From DASPPK01 sp041479575 (GTDB lineage: Archaea; Thermoproteota; Bathyarchaeia; Bathyarchaeales; Bathycorpusculaceae), in contig JBGOYH010000017.1 in assembly GCA_041479575.1 (NCBI GenBank), forward strand, positions 1 to 20,683: a stretch of DNA of 20,683 bases. The letters run 5' to 3'. The first letter of the stretch is position 1. Each line of letters starts with the position of its first letter. Of the stretch, positions 1-6,040 are shown one piece after another. The notes below the pieces were generated by a model. The model was given only the letters and a program-made list of their open reading frames with translations. It was not told the DNA's origin and searched no databases. The translations under genes and the position numbers were made by a program.

Positions 1-345
1 CCCCGGGTTAGCCAGTGCCAGAATGAAACCGACGAAACCAATCAATATGCCGTCTCCACCCTTCAATGACATATGCTCAGGGTTTTTCTCAGGAAACCTC
101 AGAAGCAGTTGAGAAGCCAGGTGCCCTTTTTCGGTCAAACGATATCTTCCATTCCCATTCTTCTCCAGCAAGTCTCCGAGTATCTTAAGATGATAATTGA
201 GTTTTCCCGTGTTCTCGACCTGAACTATATTCATTAGATCCATATAGGCAAGCTCGTTTTTCTCAAGAAGCGTCAGAACTATCTTTCGCCTGATTGGATT
301 TTTGATAATCTTGTGAAGAGACTCAAGATCCACACTCAAAGACAA
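1..345 (-). CDS. Winged-helix transcriptional regulator with C-terminal membrane segment (3' end cut off)
   Basis: Read on the minus strand, the frame is open from 384 to base 1 and leaves the window without a stop. The translation has an ArsR-like winged helix: a helix around LHKIIKNPIRRKIVLTLLE, a recognition region around GKLNYHLKILGDLLEK and a wing ending in GRYRLTEKG. A glycine/hydrophobic stretch at the window edge (ILIGFVGFILALA) looks like the first membrane helix. Such membrane-tethered winged-helix proteins are common in archaea, and their ligands are mostly unknown. TTG at 345 or 339 follows GAGGGG (349-354) and fits the family start; ATG at 384 and 378 and GTG at 333 are also in frame. 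Upstream lies a strong inverted repeat (428-475) that could be its operator. The function is inferred from the fold only. Confidence 0.75.
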   Translation of the reverse strand, partial: MSLSVDLESLHKIIKNPIRRKIVLTLLEKNELAYMDLMNIVQVENTGKLNYHLKILGDLLEKNGNGRYRLTEKGHLASQLLLRFPEKNPEHMSLKGGDGILIGFVGFILALANPG

Positions 346-427
346 AAACCCCTCTTCTGCACCATTGAAGACACACATGACCATGCGATTTAAGGCTATT
401 TGACTAAAAAATCTATCAAACATTTAT

Positions 428-475
428 CATACTATAGTGTTTAACTCAGAGTAGTTAACTGCACTATAGTACTAT
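428..475. promoter_or_regulatory. Large inverted repeat, candidate operator between the regulator and the paralogue pair
   Basis: Two arms pair exactly: ACTATAGTG (431-439) with CACTATAGT (462-470), and inside them TTAACT (441-446) with AGTTAA (453-458), around a 6-base centre. Outer flanks CAT and CTATG extend the symmetry with a 3-base slip. Each ACTATAGT is itself an 8-base palindrome; the two centres are 32 bases apart, about three helical turns. A third partial copy, ACTATAG, is at 534-540. This is the layout expected for a dimeric winged-helix protein bound on one face of DNA. It lies between a regulator read leftward and genes read rightward. Binding is inferred, not shown. Confidence 0.5.
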
Positions 476-663
476 GTTACTAAGACATTCTGAACAAAGA
501 AAAGAGGGTACTTAGAGAACAGCCAAGTTTTCCACTATAGCAATACCAGAACCAGACAAGACCATAGAGAATGTGTTGTGTCATTGTGTCTAATTGTGTG
601 GTGAAAGCCCACGATGTAGTCTTTAATACTAATTCACCTAATCTTGTCTTCTGGGTGTCAATA

Positions 664-1169
664 GTGGTTGACATACTGTTGTTACAGACTGTTTCTTTGG
701 GTGTTGCTTCTGCAACCATAGTGATAGGAATCATCTACTACATTCTCCAGCTTAGGCATCAGAGCAAAGTGAGACAAACAGACCTTCTCCTGAGGATTTA
801 TTCAACTTTTGGTACTGAAGAATTCCAGAGAGCTTGACAAAAACGTTCAACATGGAATTCAAGGACTACGACGAATTCGTGAAGAAATATTCGTCTCCTA
901 GTGGGTTTGCTGATACGCCCGAGAGCATAGGTATGGGCACAGTCAACGTATTGTTCGAAGAGATAGGTGTGCTTCTGCACAGAAAGCTAGTGGACATCGG
1001 TTTGGTTGACGACCTTTTTGGTTACGTGGCTATATTCGTATGGGAAAAAGTCAAGCCAGTAGTTGAAGGGTGGAGAAAGCAGTTTCAGATTCCAAGGTCA
1101 CTACAGCAGTTTGAATATCTTTACAATGAAATGAAGAAAAGAGAACAGAGAGGTGTTAAGAGTGGTTGA
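664..1169 (+). pseudogene. Small membrane-anchored hypothetical protein, copy 1, frameshifted at a conserved Trp
   Basis: Two reading frames together make one protein of about 168 residues. The first half starts at GTG 664 (VVDILLLQTVSLGVAS), has one membrane helix (IVIGIIYYILQL), then a basic juxtamembrane stretch and RQTDLLLRIYSTFGTEEFQRA, and stops at TGA 835-837. The second half is open from TTG 834 and continues with TKTFNMEFKDYDEFVKKY and an all-helical C-terminal domain ending in YLYNEMKKREQ. Alignment with copy 2 and with what I recall of this archaeal family puts a Trp at the junction (A-W-T/E-K); deletion of one G from TGG explains the break. The frames overlap as TTGA, so stop-restart or a -1 shift could still give product. 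A TTTAATA box near 622-628 is a plausible promoter. The frame is open upstream to 571, but that part has no counterpart in copy 2. Function unknown. Confidence 0.7.
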
Positions 1170-1638
1170 CATACAGACGGTTTCGATAGCTGTTGCTTCT
1201 GCAAGCGTCGTAGCTGGAATCATATACTACAGTCTTCAAATACGCAACCAGACTAGAGCAAGACAAACAGACCTCATAATCAGACTGTATTCACTTTTTA
1301 TTAGTAGAGAATGGGTTGACGCTTAGGAAAAAGTGTTAAATAGCGCATTTGATATGACCGACTGGGCTACTTATCACAAGAAGCACGGTTCTTCCGATTT
1401 TAATCAGGTTTATTTGACTTTTGAATTGTTGGGAGTTCTGTTGGAAAACAAACTAATCAGCATATACTTTCTCGACCGAGTAGCCCACGACCACGTTGTT
1501 CTCTTGTGGGAGAAAATGAAGCCTATGATAGAAGATGCAAGAAAAGTGTTGGGCTTGCGACAACTTGGGGTTGGAACTGAGTTTCTCTACAACGAAGTGA
1601 AGAAAAGAGAACAGAAACTTCAGCAATCAAAAGCCTAA
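1162..1638 (+). pseudogene. Small membrane-anchored hypothetical protein, copy 2, in-frame TAG at the same conserved Trp
   Basis: This tandem paralogue of the preceding gene starts at GTG 1162, eight bases before the end of copy 1's stop codon. It has the same layout: VVDIQTVSIAVASASVVAG, one membrane helix ending in IIYYSLQIRNQ, RARQTDLIIRLYSLFISREW, then the helical domain ending in FLYNEVKKREQK. The frame is continuous except for TAG at 1324-1326 (VDA-stop-EKVLN). A single G-to-A change in TGG accounts for it, at the residue where copy 1 has lost a base. A GTG at 1333, after GGAAAAA, could restart translation of the C-terminal half (101 residues). Either both copies are decaying, or the protein is made in two parts. 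Function unknown. Confidence 0.7.
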
Positions 1639-1765
1639 AGCTTCATAGATTTCAGGGACCCTCTGGAAGTTTTTCATCATAGTTAGGGCTGTTACTGACA
1701 TATAGAACTAGAATTGAGAGAACTAAAGCTAAGACTCATCCTAAAGCGCAGGACAGAAAAACGCT

Positions 1766-2239
1766 TTAACCACCGTGATATTTGTCGATGTAGTCTAATG
1801 CTTCATCGGAGGTTTCCCATTTTCCGTTTCGGTATTTTAAGTATCCTTGCTTCTCTAGTCGTTTCATGTAATAGTCAAAATTTGGTCCACCTAAAATCCC
1901 TTGGCTCCACTCTTCATATTCCCTTCTTAGATACTCTGTTGTTCGTGGTGTTTCACACAATTCGGCTATCCCTCTTCCATATTCCCAGTCCAAGATGTTT
2001 TCTCTATTTCTGAACCTAAATAATGAATAAGCCAAAACGAGTATTATAGCAAAGGCGAGAAAAAAGTAGTAGATTGAAACAGAAGACGTAAGAAAATCGT
2101 ACAACGGATGCCAAAAATCTACTGCCCAAAGCCATTGAAAAAGGGTAACAATTGAAATGACCAAGCCAAGTATGACCGACAATCCAACGATGATTTTCCA
2201 TGCTAAGCTGAGACTCTGCCATTTTGACCTTTTAGACAT
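1766..2239 (-). CDS. Two-helix membrane protein with C-terminal winged-helix-like domain
   Basis: The product has 157 residues. Membrane helices lie at about residues 13-35 (LAWKIIVGLSVILGLVISIV) and 55-75 (SIYYFFLAFAIILVLAYSLF). A cytosolic domain follows with the helix-turn-helix/wing pattern FDYYMKRLEKQGYLKYRNGK and then WETSDEALDYIDKY, as in winged-helix proteins where a helix is followed by a beta hairpin around the RNGKW turn. It could be a membrane-tethered regulator or sensor, but I recognise no named family. ATG 2239 follows a box A-like CTTTTATTT by about 40 bases. It is divergent from the next membrane gene, with which it shares the 2240-2383 spacer. An inverted repeat (CTAAAGCG/CGCTTTAA, about 1741-1769) covers its stop and may end transcription. 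Confidence 0.65.
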   Translation of the reverse strand: MSKRSKWQSLSLAWKIIVGLSVILGLVISIVTLFQWLWAVDFWHPLYDFLTSSVSIYYFFLAFAIILVLAYSLFRFRNRENILDWEYGRGIAELCETPRTTEYLRREYEEWSQGILGGPNFDYYMKRLEKQGYLKYRNGKWETSDEALDYIDKYHGG

Positions 2240-2274
2240 GCCTAAGCCATCTCTATTTAGAGTGAAGAAGAGAA

Positions 2275-2283
2275 AATAAAAGC
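2275..2283 (-). promoter_or_regulatory. Box A-like promoter element for the 2239 gene
   Basis: Read on the minus strand this is CTTTTATTT, about 36 bases before ATG 2239. With the usual archaeal distance of about 25 bases from box A to the start site, the leader would be some 10-15 bases. A weaker CTTAAATC at 2321 could serve the divergent plus-strand gene at 2384. Confidence 0.4.
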
Positions 2284-2383
2284 TGTTCGTTTCTTCCTGA
2301 AAACCTCAAAAGACAGAAATCTTAAATCTGCACAGCAACAGAAGACAAACTACAGTAGGACTATTAATGAGACGATAGAAAGA

Positions 2384-2824
2384 ATGTCAGAAGAACATGG
2401 AACATTGGATGCTTTTGGAGTAATATTTCTTTGTTGGGCAGCAGTCTTCTTTGGAGTATGGGTGTTTCCATTAGCTGATACATCTAAAGTTACTCTTGAC
2501 ATTCTTAGCACCGTTCTTTTTATCATGTTTGGAGTAGTTTATTTCATGTTAAAAGGAAAAATACCGTTCCCAAATCCAGAATTGAGACGCAAAATAGAAT
2601 TTTGGTATAGCATTGCAATGTTATCGGTTTTTGCAGCAATGGCATTTTTGCTTAACTACATTTTATGGGAATCTGTAACGATTAATGGCGTGGAAGTGGT
2701 AACTTACAGAGATTTGATTGCACTTCTTTATGGTATAATAGGCGTTGGTATAATAGTTTTTATGATAAGGTATATTAAAAATAGAAATCCGTATAAGAAA
2801 ACAAGGATGCAGAAAACGCTTTAA
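2384..2824 (+). CDS. Four-helix integral membrane protein of unknown function
   Basis: The product has 146 residues and is almost entirely membrane helices: about residues 10-31 (FGVIFLCWAAVFFGVWVF), 36-57 (VTLDILSTVLFIMFGVVYFM), 72-93 (WYSIAMLSVFAAMAFLLNYI) and 109-128 (LIALLYGIIGVGIIVFMI). The tail is basic (YIKNRNPYKKTRMQKTL), so by the positive-inside rule the C-terminus should be cytoplasmic. ATG 2384 is the first good start, preceded by a weak GAAAGA. I see no catalytic or transport motif. The codons are AT-rich and T-heavy, unlike the C/A-rich genes just to the right, in keeping with an accessory patch. The gene looks intact, but its function is unknown. Confidence 0.65.
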   Translation: MSEEHGTLDAFGVIFLCWAAVFFGVWVFPLADTSKVTLDILSTVLFIMFGVVYFMLKGKIPFPNPELRRKIEFWYSIAMLSVFAAMAFLLNYILWESVTINGVEVVTYRDLIALLYGIIGVGIIVFMIRYIKNRNPYKKTRMQKTL

Positions 2825-3041
2825 CTGATTCTCCAAGATACCTAAACAAAGTAGTTAGGAAGTACGCCATAGCGCGCGCCTCATTGCCTGTTCGCTTGAT
2901 TCTACATCATCAGAACCAAATGCGCACAAAATTCAACATGCACGGCAGCAAAACGGCGCACCAAACCCCGCCAAAAGACCTAGCCACACACTCACCACAA
3001 TACTGTGCGTGCTGAAAACCTAGGGGGGAGGGGGTAGGTCA

Positions 3042-3066
3042 TTTTTGGCTTGAAAACAACCAAAAA
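3042..3066 (-). terminator. Perfect stem-loop downstream of the SIS-domain gene
   Basis: TTTTTGG (3042-3048) pairs exactly with CCAAAAA (3060-3066) around an 11-base loop, about 30 bases past the SIS gene's stop on the minus strand, where the transcript is also T-rich. It is followed on that strand by a C-rich run (3022-3038; GGGGGGAGGGGG on the plus strand). Transcription termination is the simplest reading; archaeal terminators mainly need T-runs. Confidence 0.4.
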
Positions 3067-3093
3067 CCATGTTGAACAGTCCATAGTGTAGGC

Positions 3094-4188
3094 CTACTCG
3101 GTGAGCGAATGATGCCAATGAATAATGTACTCAGGCAGCCTTAACCCTTTCTCACCCAACCTCTCAACCAACTTCACCGGCAAAGGACTCAAAACATAAG
3201 CCGCCCTCATGTAAAACCGCCTAGGCTGACCCTGCTTGTACTCCTCCTCCAACGTAATCTGAAGATCCGACTTATCCTTCAAAGTCGACTTCTTCGTCCC
3301 AGTAATCGACAAAACCGTACCATTCATCTTCTTCAAAGTATCACACCAAGCAATAACCGGCTTAGTCTCACCAGAAAACGACAGCAAAATCTCAAGATCG
3401 CCAGGCCTCGGAGCCGGAGTATTCACACCTCTCGCAATATACACGTTATCGCCAAGCGTGCTCTTAAGGTGAAAAAGCCTGATAGCCGACATCTTCACTA
3501 TCTCACTCGCCGTACCCTTACCACCCAAAAACACACTTGTCCGCCTCTCCAAAATATCAACGAGCCGCGAGTACGTTTCAGACTCCACAATCGAATCAAC
3601 CATCGGCCCCAACTTAACAAACTCTTCCTCACACAGCCGAAGCACCTCACCCGCATCCAAATTACGAAAAATAGCCTCAGTCACCATAGACAAAAGCAGA
3701 AGACTCCCCAACTCGAAAATATCACCCATAATCCCTATCTCACTGTAATCCAGCGAAGGCTTCGTCCTGCCCCGCCCCCTCAACTCAACAACATGCCCAT
3801 ACTTGCCGACAAGCTGAGCCAAAGGCGAATTCAAATTAGAAGTTATCAACCCCATAGAAAACTTCGAATGCCCCTTCTCCTCAACATATCTTAAAAGATC
3901 CTGCGCCATCATGACCGGATCCCCAGACACACCACTCCCAGAATTCATCAACAACAAAATCTTATCATACCGCCTTTCAAGCTCCGCCGCAGCATCAAAC
4001 ATATTCTTCCCCGGAAAACCAGGATCATCAGGAGTCAAAACAACCTTGTTCCTCCAACCAATCTGGCTAATCGCGATCTGGCTCATAGCAGCATTAAGCG
4101 AATAAAGCGACCTCCCAGAACCCCCACAAACCACACAGTCAGCCGACTTCAAACTCTCATACAACTGAGAAAGCTCCCTTCTTCGCAA
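3094..4188 (-). CDS. Double SIS-domain sugar-phosphate isomerase/binding protein
   Basis: The product has 364 residues and two SIS (sugar isomerase) folds. The first runs over about residues 15-160, with the phosphate-loop strand CVVCGGSGRSLYSL and the Ser-rich turn LLMNSGSGVSGDP. The second covers about 215-340, with SVFLGGKGTASEIVKMSAIR and ILLSFSGETKPV. The family binds or isomerises sugar phosphates and includes glucosamine-6-phosphate synthase isomerase halves and KpsF-like proteins; the exact substrate cannot be told. There is no glutaminase domain. TTG 4188 is the only usual start. The frame, however, stays open to 4263 and encodes a plausible leading helix (YINRIRDNLCGLRRRELSQL), so the protein may really begin upstream at a rare codon such as ATT 4227 or CTG 4263. 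A TATA-rich box at 4283-4297 would place the transcript start near 4262. Confidence 0.8.
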   Translation of the reverse strand: MRRRELSQLYESLKSADCVVCGGSGRSLYSLNAAMSQIAISQIGWRNKVVLTPDDPGFPGKNMFDAAAELERRYDKILLLMNSGSGVSGDPVMMAQDLLRYVEEKGHSKFSMGLITSNLNSPLAQLVGKYGHVVELRGRGRTKPSLDYSEIGIMGDIFELGSLLLLSMVTEAIFRNLDAGEVLRLCEEEFVKLGPMVDSIVESETYSRLVDILERRTSVFLGGKGTASEIVKMSAIRLFHLKSTLGDNVYIARGVNTPAPRPGDLEILLSFSGETKPVIAWCDTLKKMNGTVLSITGTKKSTLKDKSDLQITLEEEYKQGQPRRFYMRAAYVLSPLPVKLVERLGEKGLRLPEYIIHWHHSLTE

Positions 4189-4282
4189 ACCACAGAGGTT
4201 GTCCCGAATCCTATTGATATAACCAATATTGCTAACCTTGCTTTTGATGATCTCCCCACCCAGTTAAACAGAAGCATAACCA

Positions 4283-4297
4283 TTTAATATTTAACTT
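4283..4297. promoter_or_regulatory. Symmetric TATA-rich box in the divergent SIS/rnp4 spacer
   Basis: The near-palindrome ATTTAATATTTAA reads as a box A on either strand. On the minus strand it predicts a start site near 4262, just before the open SIS frame. On the plus strand it would give rnp4 a leader of roughly 90 bases, so rnp4 may use a closer, weaker element (ACTAATTC near 4363). Confidence 0.5.
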
Positions 4298-4409
4298 GCG
4301 CCCCCACAAATGGACTGAAAGCCGCGACTGATCAAACCAACAGTAGTCAGACATCGAAAAGACTAATTCGCTGAAAACGGAATTGTACACCAAAGGAGCA
4401 AAATGCACG

Positions 4410-4733
4410 ATGGACACAAGCACCAGACACATAGCAAAGCAACGCATACAAACCCTTTTCACCCTAGCTAAAGAAAACATCAACGAAGACCCTCAACTCG
4501 CCCAACACTACGTGAACACCGCCAGAAAAATAGCCATGTCCGCTAGAATCCGTCTGCCCACCGAATACCGACGCCAAGTCTGTAAACACTGCAAAAGTTT
4601 TGTCTTGCCAGGCGTAAACTGTCGTGTCAGAGTGCAACAGAAACGAGAACCTCACCTAGTAATCACCTGCCTTAAATGCGGCGGACAGACAAGAATACCG
4701 TTACAAAAGAAAAAAGGAAGGTCGAAAGAATGA
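4410..4733 (+). CDS. rnp4: RNase P protein component 4 (Rpp21 family)
   Basis: This zinc-ribbon subunit works with the RNase P RNA and partner proteins to cut the 5' leader from pre-tRNAs. The product has 107 residues. An N-terminal helical part (RIQTLFTLAKENI, then LAQHYVNTARKIAMSARIRLP) is followed by EYRRQVCKHCKSFVLPG, NCRVRV and LVITCLKCG. The four zinc ligands are Cys58, Cys61, Cys87 and Cys90. This order is diagnostic of Rpp21/Rnp4. ATG 4410 follows AAAGGAG at about 4392-4397; TTG 4383 is in frame but would add nine residues unlike the family. Its stop overlaps the start of yhbY as ATGA, so the two are translationally coupled. Its third codon positions favour C and A. Confidence 0.93.
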   Translation: MDTSTRHIAKQRIQTLFTLAKENINEDPQLAQHYVNTARKIAMSARIRLPTEYRRQVCKHCKSFVLPGVNCRVRVQQKREPHLVITCLKCGGQTRIPLQKKKGRSKE

Positions 4734-5011
4734 GCGGACTCACCGCTGGAAAGAAACGATTCATAAAAAGGAAACTATGCGACGAGAACTCTACCGTCTG
4801 GATTGGCAAAAGCGGAGCTTCAGCCGAACTGCTCAAAGAAATCGAGAAGCAACTCACAAAGAACAAGATGGTCAAAGCCAAAATCTTGAAGAGCGCCCTC
4901 TCTGAACATGAAACCAAAGAAGTTGCCACGACAATCGCCCAGCAAACAAGCGCCACACTGGTAGAAGTTAGGGGTCACACTTTCATACTCTACAAGCCCC
5001 GCAGCAAGTGA
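4730..5011 (+). CDS. yhbY: YhbY/CRM-domain RNA-binding protein
   Basis: The product is a 93-residue single-domain CRM protein. The family binds structured RNA and is linked to large-subunit rRNA maturation. Visible marks are the N-terminal LTAGKKRFIKRKL helix, the GxxG-type loop in VWIGKSGASAELLKEI, the second helix pair VKAKILKSAL and the closing strand VEVRGHTFILYKP. It has the normal stand-alone length. ATG 4730 overlaps the rnp4 stop (ATGA); an in-frame ATG at 4676 lies inside rnp4 and has no family support. Next to RNase P, a role in RNA processing or ribosome assembly is a fair inference. Confidence 0.88.
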   Translation: MSGLTAGKKRFIKRKLCDENSTVWIGKSGASAELLKEIEKQLTKNKMVKAKILKSALSEHETKEVATTIAQQTSATLVEVRGHTFILYKPRSK

Positions 5012-5015
5012 AAGC

Positions 5016-5024
5016 CTTTATATG
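5016..5024 (+). promoter_or_regulatory. Box A promoter of the rps19e-ftsY cluster
   Basis: CTTTATATG lies in the only real gap of the cluster, after yhbY. A start site about 25-30 bases later (near 5046) leaves a leader of about 25 bases before the TTG start of rps19e. The leader contains GGAGG (5043-5047) and, closer to the start, GAAGAGG (5054-5060). Confidence 0.6.
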
Positions 5025-5070
5025 TGGCTTCATGATTTTACTGGAGGAAACCTGAAGAGGACAAAGAGTA

Positions 5071-5538
5071 TTGGTAACCCCCAACGACGTTCCAGTATCT
5101 AGATTCATCCCAAAACTAGCCAAATACTTGAAGGAAAACGTTGACGCAGTAACCCCACCATTATGGGCAAACGTCACAAAGACAGGAACTCACGTTCAGC
5201 AACAGCCCCAAAACCCAGACTGGTGGTACGTTAGATGCGCCTCAATGCTTAGAAAGATTTACGTTCACGGTCCAATAGGCATTGAAAAACTAAGGGCCGA
5301 TTACGGCGGAAGAAGCAGCAAGGGCGTCAAACCTAAACACGCAACAAAAGCAGGTGGCTCAGTGATAAGAAAGGCACTGCAGCAACTGGAAACCGCAGGA
5401 TACGTCGAAACAATGAAACCACGCGGCAGAAAAGTCACACCTGCTGGAAGAAAACTTCTAAAAGAATTAGCTGAAGAACTCGGCAAAGAATTGGCGAAGG
5501 AGCGTCCAGAACTCCAGAAGTACCAAAAAGGTGAATAA
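5071..5538 (+). CDS. rps19e: Small-subunit ribosomal protein S19e
   Basis: The product has 155 residues. S19e is an archaeal/eukaryotic small-subunit head protein needed for pre-40S/30S maturation. Diagnostic segments are VPVSRFIPKLAKYLKEN, the W-rich DWWYVRCASMLRKIYVHGP, the basic loop GGRSSKGVKPKH and the winged-helix end IRKALQQLETAGYVE with GRKVTPAGRKLL. The charged C-terminal tail is ordinary for archaea. TTG 5071 is the only usable start: an in-frame TGA sits at 5053-5055. It is preceded by GAAGAGG. The gene is followed after one base by PDCD5, whose ribosome-binding site AAAGGTGA overlaps the end of this gene. Confidence 0.95.
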   Translation: MVTPNDVPVSRFIPKLAKYLKENVDAVTPPLWANVTKTGTHVQQQPQNPDWWYVRCASMLRKIYVHGPIGIEKLRADYGGRSSKGVKPKHATKAGGSVIRKALQQLETAGYVETMKPRGRKVTPAGRKLLKELAEELGKELAKERPELQKYQKGE

Positions 5539-5539
5539 A

Positions 5540-5869
5540 ATGTCAGATGAAGAGCTGGAAGAGCTTCGCAGAAGAAAACTTTCAGCCTTACAAAGACAGG
5601 TGACAGACGAACAAAGAAACGCTCAAGCCGAGCAGCAAATGGAACAGCAAAAGCAAGCCCTACTAAGAAGCATACTTACCCCAGAAGCAAGACAGAGACT
5701 GGCAAACCTCAAAATGGTCAGACCAGAATTCACAGATCAGCTGGAACTACAACTAATCCAGTTGGCCCAGCAAGGAAAAATACCAGTTCCCCTGGCAGAC
5801 GAGCAGCTCAAGAAAATACTCATCCAACTCCAAGCTCGCAAACGCGAAACAACAATAACAAGGAGATAG
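5540..5869 (+). CDS. PDCD5-family DNA-binding protein
   Basis: The product has 109 residues. The family (TFAR19 in eukaryotes, MTH1615-like in archaea) is a small three-helix-bundle nucleic-acid-binding protein whose archaeal role is uncertain; in eukaryotes it interacts with chaperonin CCT. Visible features are a charged N-terminal helix (SDEELEELRRRKLSALQ), a Gln-rich coil and the core ILTPEARQRLANLKMVRP with LELQLIQLAQQGKIPVPL and LKKILIQL. ATG 5540 has GGTGA five bases upstream; GTG 5531 is in frame but less likely. The position between S19e and L39e matches the conserved archaeal gene order. Confidence 0.93.
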   Translation: MSDEELEELRRRKLSALQRQVTDEQRNAQAEQQMEQQKQALLRSILTPEARQRLANLKMVRPEFTDQLELQLIQLAQQGKIPVPLADEQLKKILIQLQARKRETTITRR

Positions 5870-5872
5870 AAA

Positions 5873-6028
5873 ATGACTCGAAACAAGCCAACAGCAAAAA
5901 AACGCAGACTTGCAAAGGCAGGGAAAGAAAAGAAAGCAGTTCCCACATGGGTAATAGCGAGAACAAGCGGAAAATTTAGGCAACACCCCAAAAGAAGACA
6001 GTGGCGGACCAGAAAAATACGAGCATAG
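5873..6028 (+). CDS. rpl39e: Large-subunit ribosomal protein L39e
   Basis: The 51-residue, very basic protein starts MTRNKPTAKKRRLAKAGKE and ends with the family pattern PTWVIARTSGKFRQ then RRQWRTRKIRA. L39e lies in the wall of the peptide exit tunnel and replaces part of bacterial L23. Its length is normal for the family (about 50). ATG 5873 follows AGGAGA (5860-5865) by seven bases. It is contiguous with PDCD5 and L31e. Confidence 0.95.
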   Translation: MTRNKPTAKKRRLAKAGKEKKAVPTWVIARTSGKFRQHPKRRQWRTRKIRA

Positions 6029-6040
6029 GAGGAAGAAGTG

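Noticed and set aside
571..663. Extension of paralogue copy 1 to an ATG at 571
   Set aside because: Copy 2 begins at the residue matching GTG 664, and the extra 31 residues have no counterpart or family-like pattern.
1714..2013. 99-residue plus-strand frame opposite the two-helix membrane protein
   Set aside because: Antisense to a gene with good membrane-helix and winged-helix structure; no plausible start site or domain.
1754..2826. Near-direct repeat AAAACGCTTTAAC at both ends of the 1766-2824 gene pair, resembling attachment or target-site repeats
   Set aside because: A 13-base match is expected about three times by chance in a window this size, and there is no integrase or transposase between or beside the copies.
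2825..3093. Possible tRNA or small RNA gene in the 269-base gap
   Set aside because: No cloverleaf, TpsiC-arm sequence or strong promoter is seen; it contains only the C/A-rich stretch, the G-run and the stem-loop.
3469..3894. 141-residue basic frame on the plus strand opposite the SIS gene
   Set aside because: It lies fully antisense to a clear SIS-domain coding region, and its His/Pro/Arg bias simply reflects the C/A-rich strand.
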